From NCBI GenBank assembly GCA_040769385.1, contig JAXGLD010000001.1, positions 372,001 to 436,000 on the forward strand: a stretch of DNA of 64,000 nt, read 5' to 3'. The stretch comes from PHAA01 sp022706565. GTDB taxonomy: Bacteria; Bacillota; Syntrophomonadia; Syntrophomonadales; Syntrophomonadaceae. Of this stretch, positions 43,625-52,266 are shown piece by piece (the stretch's first letter is position 1; each line of letters begins with the position of its first letter). Under the pieces are notes generated by a model. That model saw nothing but the letters and a program-made list of their open reading frames with translations, was not told the origin of the DNA and made no database searches. Both the position numbers and the translations under genes were made by a program.

Positions 43625-43651
43625 TTGTTTCCGGGTATCAGAGCAAATAAA

Positions 43652-43745
43652 TGGCGGAGAGAGAGGGATTCGAACCCTCGATACAGTTACTAGCCGTATA
43701 CTCGCTTAGCAGGCGAGCGCCTTCAGCCTACTCGGCCATCTCTCC
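43652..43745 (-). tRNA. tRNA-Ser(GCT), reads AGC/AGU
   Basis: A 94-nt class II tRNA. Acceptor GGAGAGA pairs with TCTCTCC, 3' GCCA encoded; anticodon stem CTCGC/GCGAG holds loop CTGCTAA with GCT; a long variable arm follows. It is 11 bp after tRNA-Ser(TGA). Confidence 0.95.
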
Positions 43746-43756
43746 ATAAATATCAC

Positions 43757-43846
43757 TGGCGGAGGAGGTGGGATTCGAACCCACGGAACCCGCAAAGGTT
43801 CAACGGTTTTCAAGACCGCCTCCTTCAACCGCTCGGACACCCCTCC
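43757..43846 (-). tRNA. tRNA-Ser(TGA), reads UCA/UCG/UCU
   Basis: A 90-nt class II tRNA. Acceptor GGAGGGG pairs with CTCCTCC with one G-T pair, 3' GCCA encoded; the anticodon loop is CTTGAAA with TGA. It is the first tRNA after the promoter at 43884-43913. Confidence 0.95.
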
Positions 43847-43858
43847 ACTAGAAGGATA

Positions 43859-43875
43859 CACTGATTAAATCAGTG
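43859..43875. promoter_or_regulatory. Palindrome at the tRNA start site
   Basis: CACTGAT-TAA-ATCAGTG is a 7-bp perfect inverted repeat lying just past the -10 of the tRNA promoter, at about the expected transcription start. It could be an operator or a 5' hairpin removed during tRNA maturation. Confidence 0.45.
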
Positions 43876-43883
43876 CAAAAGCA

Positions 43884-43913
43884 AGTATAGCACAGTTTCA
43901 AGGACGTTGTCAA
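43884..43913 (-). promoter_or_regulatory. Strong promoter for the serine/arginine tRNA cluster
   Basis: TTGACA (43908-43913) and TATACT (43884-43889) are 18 bp apart on the minus strand, 38 bp before tRNA-Ser(TGA) and just after the serS stop. Confidence 0.75.
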
Positions 43914-43930
43914 TCGCCCTTGCCCCTGAC

Positions 43931-45202
43931 CTATTTGATTCGTTCCAAGCCCCCCATATAGGTCCTCAGGATCGGAGGGATTATTACCGATCCATCTTGC
44001 TGTTGATAGTTTTCCAGTATAGCTGCTACCGTCCGCCCCACCGCTACCCCAGAACCGTTCAAAGTGTGGACATACCGTATCTTCTCTTTAGAAGCCGGCC
44101 GGTAGCGGATATTAGCCCTCCGGGCCTGGAAATCCAGACAATTGGAGCAGGACGATATTTCTTTATAGTCATTGTAGCTGGGCATCCATACTTCAATGTC
44201 ATACGTTTTGGCTGAGGAAAACCCCATGTCACCCGTACTTAACAATACAACCCGATATGGAAGCCCCAGCAATTGCAACACTGTTTCTGCATCTCGAGTC
44301 ATAGACTCCAATTCCTCAAAGGACTTATCTGGCGTAGATAGCTTGACCAATTCTACCTTATTAAATTGATGCTGGCGTATCACTCCACGGGTATCACGAC
44401 CATGCGATCCTGCTTCAGCCCTGAAGCAGGCGGTATAGGCAGTCATATAGCGCGGCAGGTCTTTTTCCTCTAGTATCTCTTCACGATAAAGATTAGTAAG
44501 TGGGACTTCCGCAGTCGGGACGAGGTACATCTCTCGCCCCTCCACTTTGAACATATCGTCGGCAAATTTAGGCAACTGACCGGTCCCTACCATGCATTCC
44601 CGATTGACCATAAAGGGAGGGAAGATCTCTTCATAACCATGTTTATAGACATGGGTGTCAAGAAAGAAATTAATAATCGCTCTTTCCAGTCGGGCCCCTA
44701 ATCCTTTATAGACGGTGAACCGAGCTCCGGATAATTTGGCAGCTCTCTCGAAATCCAGAATCCCCAGTTTGGGCCCGATATCCCAGTGGGCTTGGGGTTC
44801 AAACTCAAATTGGCATGGCTCACCCCAGTTCCGTACTTCTTGGTTGCTTTGCTCATCAGACCCTACTGGCACTGAGGCATCTGGAATATTGGGAACATTA
44901 AGCATTATGTTCTCTATGGAAGTCTCGACCTCATGCAATTTCTGGTCCAGCTCTTTAATCTTTTGTCCGGCTTGCCGGACCCTTTCCACCAGTTCTTCAA
45001 CATCTTGCCCCTGCTTCATCTTTTGCCCGACTTGCTGGGAGGCTTGGTTGCGGAACTTCTTTATTTCTTCAGCCTCCACCAGCAATGTTCTCCTTTGGGA
45101 GTCCAGAGCTAAAAAGTCCTCCAGCAGCCCGATTTGGTTTCTATTACGAAGGGCGGTCTCGACCAGCTCGGGATTGGCCCGGACCATTTTGGCATCCAAC
45201 AT
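43931..45202 (-). CDS. serS: Seryl-tRNA synthetase
   Basis: ATG at 45202 behind GGAGGGAAAGGA gives 423 residues. An N-terminal coiled-coil arm (about residues 30-100) binds the long variable arm of tRNA-Ser. Class II motifs are seen in GLGARLERAIINFFL, TACFRAEAGSHGRDTRGVIRQHQFNKVE and NGSGVAVGRTVAAILENYQ. It charges tRNA-Ser. It follows serA by 59 bp, in the T-box operon, and is followed by the tRNA-Ser cluster. Confidence 0.97.
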   Translation of the reverse strand: MLDAKMVRANPELVETALRNRNQIGLLEDFLALDSQRRTLLVEAEEIKKFRNQASQQVGQKMKQGQDVEELVERVRQAGQKIKELDQKLHEVETSIENIMLNVPNIPDASVPVGSDEQSNQEVRNWGEPCQFEFEPQAHWDIGPKLGILDFERAAKLSGARFTVYKGLGARLERAIINFFLDTHVYKHGYEEIFPPFMVNRECMVGTGQLPKFADDMFKVEGREMYLVPTAEVPLTNLYREEILEEKDLPRYMTAYTACFRAEAGSHGRDTRGVIRQHQFNKVELVKLSTPDKSFEELESMTRDAETVLQLLGLPYRVVLLSTGDMGFSSAKTYDIEVWMPSYNDYKEISSCSNCLDFQARRANIRYRPASKEKIRYVHTLNGSGVAVGRTVAAILENYQQQDGSVIIPPILRTYMGGLERIK

Positions 45203-45261
45203 TCCTTTCCCTCCTTCGGATTCTAATCTTCCCACACTTGACAGTTGATTGTGCGGCTACC

Positions 45262-46854
45262 TTAGAAATGAAGTAATATAGGCCGCCCCAGAATGCCGTC
45301 TAATTTCCCTAATCGATTGAGGGCATCATCTTCCACCTTATTATCCACATTCAGCAACATAATAGCTTTCTCGCCGCTAGCATGTGGGGCTACCTTCATC
45401 CCTGAAATATTTATACCCTCATCACCCAAGGCGGTAGCAAAGGGACCAATCACTCGAGGACGATCTTCGTTCTCTGCTATCAGCACATACCCTGATAAAT
45501 TGGTTTCCGTTTCGTAACCGTTGATATCAACCAACAGTGGGTTGCGCGCCCGGGACAAGGTTCCCTCGATCTCCAGCTGATTCTTGGCGCTAATAATCTT
45601 GACCGAAATAAGGTTCTTGTATCGCTTGGGGCTCACGTCTTCCTTAATGTCGAAGATCTTTATTCCCCGGTCTTCCGCTGTAAGGCGTGCATTTACATAG
45701 TTGACCTTTTCCCACATGACTGGTTCCAACAGGCCTTTAAGAAAACCTATCGTCAATATCTCAGTTTCGTTAACGGTGATCGGTCCGCTATAGGTAATTT
45801 CAACCCTGGAAACCGGTGCTTTGTACATTTGATAGTAAATCTTGCCCATCTTCTCCGCCAGCGTAATATATGGGCGGAGGTATTCTAACTCATCGCTTAG
45901 GACTGTCGGCAGGTTTACCACGTTGGGGACGATGCCTCCCTCCAGTGCTTTAATAACCTGTTCGGCAATTGTCTCACCCACCCTCTTCTGGGCTTCGTGG
46001 GTGTCGGCTCCCAGATGGGGGGTACAGACGGTATTGCTAAAGTTGAATAACGGGTTATTGTAAGCCGGCTCTTTCTCGTAGACGTCCAACCCCGCTGAGG
46101 CTACTTTACCGCTCTCCAAAGCTCTGCACAAAGCTGCCTCCTCGATTATTCCGCCCCGAGCGCAATTGACTACCCGCACCCCGTCCTTAGCCAAGGCTAG
46201 AATCCTATCGTCGATCATGTGCATCGTCTCTTCATTTCGGGGAGTATGAACCGTAAGTATGTCTGCTTCGCGAATGAGATCCTCCAATGTGTCCTTCTTC
46301 TCAGTTCCAAATCTTTCAAACCGCTCATCGGAAATATAAGGGTCATAGGCTATTACTTTCATATTGAAAGCCCGGCAGCGAGTGGCTACCATGGAGCCAA
46401 TTCTGCCCAATCCAACTATTCCTACGGTTTTGCCATATAATTCGGCGCCTCTAAATGGGGAACGGTCCCAAGTACCCGCTTTTAGGACATTGTTGGCCCA
46501 AGCCGTATTACGAACCGATGATAATAGCAAACTCATGGTCTGCTCAGCCGCTGAAATAGTATTGCTGTCAGGGGTATTGGCCACTATTATTCCATAGCGA
46601 GTACAGACATCCACGTCGATGTTGTCCACGCCGTTGCCGGCCCGGCCTACCACTTTTAATCGGGTTCCCCGCTTTATCAATTCTTCGTTTACCTTGGTTA
46701 CGCTTCTTACAATTAGGGCATCGTATTGATCTATAATCTCCAAGAGTTCCTCTCTGGATATACCGCTGCGATAGTCGACATCCAGAGCCGTCTTTAGTAA
46801 ATTCAACCCTTCATCAGCTATGCTTTCGGTTACGATTACCTTTTTCTTTTCCAT
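45262..46854 (-). CDS. serA: D-3-phosphoglycerate dehydrogenase (long form with ACT domain)
   Basis: The product is 530 residues. The NAD site is in VGIVGLGRIGSMVA (about residues 144-157), with catalytic ARGGIIEEAAL and CTPHLGADTHEAQ. The C-terminus has the allosteric substrate-binding domain and an ACT domain (VIGPFATALGDEGINISGMKV) that binds serine. It catalyses the first step of serine synthesis. Start ATG follows GAGGAGGAA. It lies 17 bp after the aminotransferase in the T-box operon. Confidence 0.97.
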   Translation of the reverse strand: MEKKKVIVTESIADEGLNLLKTALDVDYRSGISREELLEIIDQYDALIVRSVTKVNEELIKRGTRLKVVGRAGNGVDNIDVDVCTRYGIIVANTPDSNTISAAEQTMSLLLSSVRNTAWANNVLKAGTWDRSPFRGAELYGKTVGIVGLGRIGSMVATRCRAFNMKVIAYDPYISDERFERFGTEKKDTLEDLIREADILTVHTPRNEETMHMIDDRILALAKDGVRVVNCARGGIIEEAALCRALESGKVASAGLDVYEKEPAYNNPLFNFSNTVCTPHLGADTHEAQKRVGETIAEQVIKALEGGIVPNVVNLPTVLSDELEYLRPYITLAEKMGKIYYQMYKAPVSRVEITYSGPITVNETEILTIGFLKGLLEPVMWEKVNYVNARLTAEDRGIKIFDIKEDVSPKRYKNLISVKIISAKNQLEIEGTLSRARNPLLVDINGYETETNLSGYVLIAENEDRPRVIGPFATALGDEGINISGMKVAPHASGEKAIMLLNVDNKVEDDALNRLGKLDGILGRPILLHF

Positions 46855-46871
46855 AACAACCGTTCCTCCTC

Positions 46872-48041
46872 TTATTCCTGCTTGGAAATATGGTAATTCA
46901 ATAGAATCTCCTGGGCTTTATGTACTCCTGATCCCAACTGTAAATCAAACTTGAATTTGACTAGGGTAAGCTCCAGGGCTGCCAATACAGATATTAAATC
47001 CAATTCCCGTATATAGCCTAGATGTCCCATCCGAAAAATTACATCGTCAAGCTTCTGTTGTCCCCCGGCCAGGATTATGTTGAATTCTTCCAGCATATAC
47101 TTTCGGATTACATTAGCTCCAATTGTCGGTGGAGCACAAATGGAAGTCACCGCGTTGGAGGCAAAGGCATCTTTTGTAAATAGTTCCAGCCCCATCGCCC
47201 TAATGCTGCTGCGCACCATGTCCCGATAATTGCGATGACGGGTCAACACATTTTCCAAACCTTCTTCCTCCAGCATCTTAAGAGCCTCCTGCAACCCATA
47301 ATAAAGGGAAATCGGCGGAGTAAAGGGGGTCTGGCCGGCCTCCTGATACTGCAGGCCAAGGGTTACATCCCAATAGAACCTACTATTAGGGTTAGCCTCC
47401 TGTTTGGCAAGAGCATTTTGACTAAAGGCCATGAAACTAAGCCCAGGCGGAATCATAAAGGCTTTCTGTGACCCGCTTACGATTACATCAATGTTCCACT
47501 CATCCATTCTTAAATCATGAGCCGCCAGACCGCTGACCGCATCTACCATGAAAAGGGCGGGATGATCCCCCATTGCTTTTCGAATGTTTTCAATATCATT
47601 GCAGGCACCAGTCGATGTCTCGTTGTGGGTGATCAATACGGCCTTAATTTCCCCACTTTTGTCTTTCTCTATCCTGCTTTTAATCCGGTCGGGGTCGGCT
47701 CCACTCCCCCACGGAAAGTCCATTTTCTCAACCCGGGCTCCAAAACGGGCAGCTATTTCGGCAAACCGGTCCCCGAACACACCGATAGAAACTGCCAGAA
47801 CCTTTTCTCCCGGTGCTATAAAGTTGGCCACCGCGGCTTCCAATCCTCCGGTACCGGAAGCCGGATAAATCAGAAGGTTTTGCTGGGTGCGACAAATCCG
47901 CTTAACACCGGCTACCACATCCTCAATAATCATCTTAAATTCAGGGCCCCTATGGTTAATCATCGGTCGGTCCATAGCCCGGGCCACCCGTAAAGGAATA
48001 GGGGTGGGACCTGGTATCAAAAGATATTGGGCACTTTTCAT
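46872..48041 (-). CDS. Class V aminotransferase, likely for serine synthesis
   Basis: The product is 389 residues. The PLP lysine is Lys193 in VSGSQKAFMIPPG, and ITHNETSTGA is a family landmark. Class V enzymes of this type include serine-pyruvate, alanine-glyoxylate and phosphoserine aminotransferases. Because it heads an operon with serA and serS behind a serine-type T-box, the second step of serine synthesis (3-phosphohydroxypyruvate to phosphoserine) is the likely role. No phosphoserine phosphatase is in the window. ATG follows GGAGG. Confidence 0.85.
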   Translation of the reverse strand: MKSAQYLLIPGPTPIPLRVARAMDRPMINHRGPEFKMIIEDVVAGVKRICRTQQNLLIYPASGTGGLEAAVANFIAPGEKVLAVSIGVFGDRFAEIAARFGARVEKMDFPWGSGADPDRIKSRIEKDKSGEIKAVLITHNETSTGACNDIENIRKAMGDHPALFMVDAVSGLAAHDLRMDEWNIDVIVSGSQKAFMIPPGLSFMAFSQNALAKQEANPNSRFYWDVTLGLQYQEAGQTPFTPPISLYYGLQEALKMLEEEGLENVLTRHRNYRDMVRSSIRAMGLELFTKDAFASNAVTSICAPPTIGANVIRKYMLEEFNIILAGGQQKLDDVIFRMGHLGYIRELDLISVLAALELTLVKFKFDLQLGSGVHKAQEILLNYHISKQE

Positions 48042-48060
48042 CTTCTGAACAATCCTCCTG

Positions 48061-48294
48061 CTTTAAAATCAAAAAAGCCCCTCGCCCGCTCAGGGACGAG
48101 AGGATTTCCCGCGTTGCCACCCTTGTTGACGTATAAACGCCCACTCTATGGTCGTAACGGGACCCCCGCAACTGGTTTTCCAGGCGACCTCCGGGGCGGA
48201 ATTCAAAGCCAGGTCTCACTGGTTCGCACCAACCACCAGCTCTCTGGAACAACCCTGAGTTCTACTTTTCCCCATCATCGGCTTCGATTTTGTT
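48061..48294 (-). promoter_or_regulatory. T-box riboswitch leader, serine-type
   Basis: The minus-strand leader of the aminotransferase operon has T-box marks in order: GATGGGGAAAAGTA near 48270, a Stem I apex with AGAGAGCTGG and GGTTGGTGCGAACC, a specifier region TTTGAATTCC with candidate codon UCC at 48200-48198, the T-box AAGGGTGGCAACGCGGG (48124-48108), and a terminator stem CCTCTCG/CGAGGGG (48103-48097 and 48084-48078) with a TTTTTT run. The bulge TGGC complements GCCA of tRNA-Ser. Uncharged tRNA-Ser would favour read-through. Confidence 0.93.
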
Positions 48295-48300
48295 TTGGTA

Positions 48301-48329
48301 ATTATATTACACTGCCGTTCCTTTGGCAA
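48301..48329 (-). promoter_or_regulatory. Promoter for the T-box serine operon
   Basis: TTGCCA (48324-48329) and TATAAT (48301-48306) are 17 bp apart on the minus strand, between the pdxT stop and the T-box leader. Confidence 0.8.
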
Positions 48330-48340
48330 TAAGGCTGCTT

Positions 48341-48904
48341 CTACATTTGCAGGAAGTAGTGATGAATGGTTAGATCATCCGTCAGTTCGGGATGAAATGC
48401 TGTGGCCAGCAAGTTATCCTCACGAACCATTATTATTTTATCCTTGTAGCGACTTAGGACACGGGTATTGCCCCATACCCTTTCCACATAGGGAGCTCTA
48501 ATAAAGACGCCCCGGCTGGGTGGCAATCCCTCTATTTCCAGTTCAGTTTCAAAGCTGTCTACCTGTCTGCCAAAAGCATTTCTCCTCACCGCAATGTCCA
48601 TTAAGCCTAAACTGACTTGATTCATTTCCACTATCTCTCGGGCCAACAGAATCATCCCTGCGCATGTACCCCAGATAGGCATCCCCTCAGCAGCCCGTTT
48701 GCGAATTGGTTCATATAATCCATAGGTTATCATCAGTTTCCCGATGGTAGTGCTCTCCCCACCTGGGATTATTAATGCATCGACTGTTTCCAGTTCACGC
48801 TCGGTCCTTACCTGGGTGGACGAGCCTCCGCACCGCGCCAGTGCTATCTCGTGCTCCAAAAAGGCGCCCTGCAGGGCCAATACCCCTATCTTTTTACCAG
48901 CCAC
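48341..48904 (-). CDS. pdxT: Pyridoxal 5'-phosphate synthase glutaminase subunit
   Basis: The product is 187 residues. The nucleophile is Cys81 in IWGTCAGMILLA, with the GGEST oxyanion segment and the FHPEL His/Glu. It frees ammonia from glutamine for PdxS. The start overlaps the pdxS stop by 11 bp, as is common for the complex. Confidence 0.97.
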   Translation of the reverse strand: MAGKKIGVLALQGAFLEHEIALARCGGSSTQVRTERELETVDALIIPGGESTTIGKLMITYGLYEPIRKRAAEGMPIWGTCAGMILLAREIVEMNQVSLGLMDIAVRRNAFGRQVDSFETELEIEGLPPSRGVFIRAPYVERVWGNTRVLSRYKDKIIMVREDNLLATAFHPELTDDLTIHHYFLQM

Positions 48905-49778
48905 GATCCTGCATCCTGTCCTCAGGTTTGATGGTCATGATGTCAATGCCGGACATGGCCTCGCCCAGATCCCTTGAAATCTCTGCTAGAACTGCTGGGT
49001 CGTTAAAATAGGTCGTGGCTGCCACTATCGCTCTGGCCCTTCGGGCTGGATCTTCAGATTTAAATATACCTGAACCTACAAATATACCATCGCAGCCAAG
49101 CTGCATCATCAGGGCGGCATCAGCCGGGGTAGCGATTCCGCCGGCAGCAAAATTAACTACTGGCAGCTTTTTCTGCTGAGCTACCTCGACTACCAAGTGG
49201 TAGGGAGCACCCATTTCCTTAGCCGCGGTCATTAGCTCTTCTTCAGGCAGGTTGGCTACCCAACGAATTTCATCGTTGACCTGGCGAATATGTCGTACTG
49301 ATTCCACTATGTTGCCGGTACCTGGTTCTCCTTTGGTGCGTATCATCGCCGCTCCCTCTCCAATGCGGCGCAGCGCCTCCCCCAAGTTGCGGGCTCCGCA
49401 CACGAAGGGCACCTTGAATGGATGCTTGTTGATATGGTATTTTTCATCTGCGGGAGTCAGCACTTCGCTCTCATCTATATAGTCTATTCCGAGAACTTGT
49501 AAAATCTGCGCTTCGGCCAAATGCCCTATTCGGCATTTGGCCATTACCGGAATAGTCACGGCATCCATTATTTTCATAATTATACTAGGATCCGCCATGC
49601 GTGCAATTCCACCTGCTGCCCTTATATCGGCTGGCACCCGCTCCAGTGCCATGACCGCGCAAGCCCCTGCGGTTTCTGCAATTTTAGCTTGTTCAGCGGT
49701 AGTAACATCCATTATCACTCCGCCTTTAAGCATCTGGGCCAAGCCTGCTTTGACTTTAAAAGTACCTGTTTCGTACAT
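48894..49778 (-). CDS. pdxS: Pyridoxal 5'-phosphate synthase lyase subunit
   Basis: The product is 294 residues. The barrel has catalytic lysines in AKCRIGH and IRTKGEPGTGN. PdxS makes PLP from ribose-5-phosphate, glyceraldehyde-3-phosphate and ammonia. The aminotransferase and GlyA nearby need PLP. The start follows GGAGGTT, 38 bp after gyrA. Confidence 0.98.
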   Translation of the reverse strand: MYETGTFKVKAGLAQMLKGGVIMDVTTAEQAKIAETAGACAVMALERVPADIRAAGGIARMADPSIIMKIMDAVTIPVMAKCRIGHLAEAQILQVLGIDYIDESEVLTPADEKYHINKHPFKVPFVCGARNLGEALRRIGEGAAMIRTKGEPGTGNIVESVRHIRQVNDEIRWVANLPEEELMTAAKEMGAPYHLVVEVAQQKKLPVVNFAAGGIATPADAALMMQLGCDGIFVGSGIFKSEDPARRARAIVAATTYFNDPAVLAEISRDLGEAMSGIDIMTIKPEDRMQDRGW

Positions 49779-49816
49779 TCTCTAACCTCCAAAGATCCCC
49801 TATTGCTCAAGATGTT

Positions 49817-52252
49817 TCAGTCATCCTTTTCGATCTTGAATCGAGCCACCGCTACTACCCGGTCATTTTCTGAAGTCTTCATCAAAACCACCCCGCGAGC
49901 ATACCTCTTCTGGGTGGACACATCATCGGACTCCAACCTGATCAACTGCCCCTCACTGGTCAGGAGCACCAATTCCTCTCCTGCGACAATCACCTTAAAG
50001 CCTACTATTGGACCATTCTTGTTGTCAACATTTATCGTCTTAAGTCCCTTTCCACCCCTGTTCTGGGTGCGATATTCGGATAATGGAGTTTTTTTGCCAT
50101 ACCCGTTTTCGGTTACCATGAAGACTTCTCCACCGGGACGCTCTTTATCCACTCCAACCACATAGTCCCCTGGATCCAACCTCATTCCCTTTAGTCCCCC
50201 TGCTGCTCGCCCCATACTGCGGACCTGCTGCTCGTCGAATATAATTGCCTGCCCTAAAGAGGTTACCAGCATTATCCGGTCATTTCCATCCACCCGTATG
50301 ACACCTACCAATTCGTCTTCCTCACCCAGGTTCATGGCTAATATTCCACTTTTCCGGATATGAGCCAGGTCAGATATTCGAACTTTTTTGACAATTCCCC
50401 GCTTGGTAGCCATTATCAAATGTCTCTGGTCATCTATTCTGCGCGCAGCCACAATGGTAGTAACCTTCTCCCCTGGCCTCAAGTCGAGGAAGTTAATCAA
50501 GGCCATTCCTTTGGCCTGCCGTGAGGACTCTGGTATCTGATGAGCCTTGGCACAAAAAACTCTGCCCTGATTGGTGAAGAAGAACAAATTGGCCAGCACG
50601 CTGGTAACCACAATATCGTGAGCGAAGTCCTCCGCACGGGTGCTGGTGGAACTTATCCCCTTCCCTCCCCTTTTTTGGGCCCGAAACGTATCCAGGGGTT
50701 GCCTTTTAATATATCCCCTGTGGCTTAAGGTGATGACTACTTCATGCTCCTCAATAAAGTCCTCATCCTCATAATCCATGTTTTCTGACGTTATTTCCGT
50801 TCGGCGACTGTCACCATAATGAGCCTCAATGTCATCCAAGTCCTCTTTGACAATCGCCAGGACTCTCTCGGGTCGGGCTAGGATATCCTCTAAATCGGCA
50901 ATCTTGTCAATCAAGCCGTGCAGTTCTTCTTCCAGTTTGGCTCTTTCCAAACCGGTCAGCTGAACTAGCCGCATATCCAAGATGGCATTGGCTTGAATTT
51001 CGCTTAGGTCAAATTGACTAATTAGCCCCTCTCTGGCTGTCTCACGGCTGGAAGATCGTCTAATCAGGTTTATGATTTCATCAAGATTGTCCAGGGCTAT
51101 TTGCAGCCCTTCCAATATGTGCAGCCGATTACGGGCTAATCTTAAATCATAGCTGGTTCTGCGCGTTATGACTTCCTGGCGATGTTGGATGAAGAGTTCC
51201 ATCATCTGCTTTAGAGTGAGCACTTTGGGCTGTCCGTTTACCAGACTGAGCATAATTACGCCGAAACTGTCTTCCAACTGGGTATGTTTATAAAGGTTAT
51301 TCATTACTATTTCCGCATTCACTTCCCGGCGTGTTTCAATCACTACCCTGATACCGTTGCGGTCCGATTCATCCCGCAGATCGACTATGCCATCAAGTTT
51401 CTTCTCCCGAACCAGGCTGGCTATCCTTTCAACAATTCGGGCCTTGTTGACTTGATAGGGTACCTCGGTTATTATGATGGCATTCCGACCACCCTTCTTC
51501 TCCTCAACGTGGTAACGAGCCCTTACCTTCAGAATGCCGCGCCCGGTAGCGTATGCCTGGCGAATCCCCCTTTCGCCCATAATCCCGCCGGTCGGGAAAT
51601 CTGGTCCGGGGACTACTTCCATCAGTTCGTCAATAGTTACTTCAGGATTATCTATCACCATTTTTATACCAGCAACGATTTCTCCTATATTATGGGGTGG
51701 AATGTTGGTGGCCATTCCCACCGCGATTCCCGCCGACCCATTGATTAGTAAATTGGGAATTCGGCTGGGCAACACCTGGGGCTCTTCTCTGCTATCATCA
51801 TAATTGGCCCGCCAGTCGACGGTGTCTTTATCTATATCTTTGAGCATCTCACTGGCAATCCGTGCCATGCGTGATTCAGTGTAACGCATGGCTGCAGCTG
51901 CGTCCCCATCAATGGAGCCAAAATTCCCATGCCCATCTATCAAAGGGTAACGCATAGAAAAAGGCTGGGCCATTTTTACCATGGTCTGGTAGATGGCAGC
52001 GTCTCCATGAGGGTGGTATTTGCCCATGACTTCGCCAACTATGTTCGCAGATTTCTTGTGGGGCTTGTCATGGGTCATGCCCTGATCATAGAGGGCATAT
52101 AATATGCGGCGATGAACGGGTTTAAGTCCATCCCTCACATCAGGCAAAGCCCGAGATACGATGACACTCATCGAATATTCCAGGAAAGATTTTTTTACTT
52201 CTTTTTCTATATCAATCGGTATGACTTTGTTTAACTGGTTGTCTTGAGCCAA
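49817..52252 (-). CDS. gyrA: DNA gyrase subunit A
   Basis: The product is 811 residues from TTG at 52252 behind GGAGG. The DNA-cleaving Tyr124 is in AAMRYTESRM; the QRDR reads YHPHGDAAIYQ, with Ala85 where the E. coli Ser83 would be. C-terminal GQAIIF and GRAAGGLKGMRL are in the beta-pinwheel DNA-wrapping domain. Gyrase adds negative supercoils. It lies 14 bp after gyrB. Confidence 0.98.
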   Translation of the reverse strand: MAQDNQLNKVIPIDIEKEVKKSFLEYSMSVIVSRALPDVRDGLKPVHRRILYALYDQGMTHDKPHKKSANIVGEVMGKYHPHGDAAIYQTMVKMAQPFSMRYPLIDGHGNFGSIDGDAAAAMRYTESRMARIASEMLKDIDKDTVDWRANYDDSREEPQVLPSRIPNLLINGSAGIAVGMATNIPPHNIGEIVAGIKMVIDNPEVTIDELMEVVPGPDFPTGGIMGERGIRQAYATGRGILKVRARYHVEEKKGGRNAIIITEVPYQVNKARIVERIASLVREKKLDGIVDLRDESDRNGIRVVIETRREVNAEIVMNNLYKHTQLEDSFGVIMLSLVNGQPKVLTLKQMMELFIQHRQEVITRRTSYDLRLARNRLHILEGLQIALDNLDEIINLIRRSSSRETAREGLISQFDLSEIQANAILDMRLVQLTGLERAKLEEELHGLIDKIADLEDILARPERVLAIVKEDLDDIEAHYGDSRRTEITSENMDYEDEDFIEEHEVVITLSHRGYIKRQPLDTFRAQKRGGKGISSTSTRAEDFAHDIVVTSVLANLFFFTNQGRVFCAKAHQIPESSRQAKGMALINFLDLRPGEKVTTIVAARRIDDQRHLIMATKRGIVKKVRISDLAHIRKSGILAMNLGEEDELVGVIRVDGNDRIMLVTSLGQAIIFDEQQVRSMGRAAGGLKGMRLDPGDYVVGVDKERPGGEVFMVTENGYGKKTPLSEYRTQNRGGKGLKTINVDNKNGPIVGFKVIVAGEELVLLTSEGQLIRLESDDVSTQKRYARGVVLMKTSENDRVVAVARFKIEKDD

Positions 52253-52266
52253 TTTGCAACAACCTC

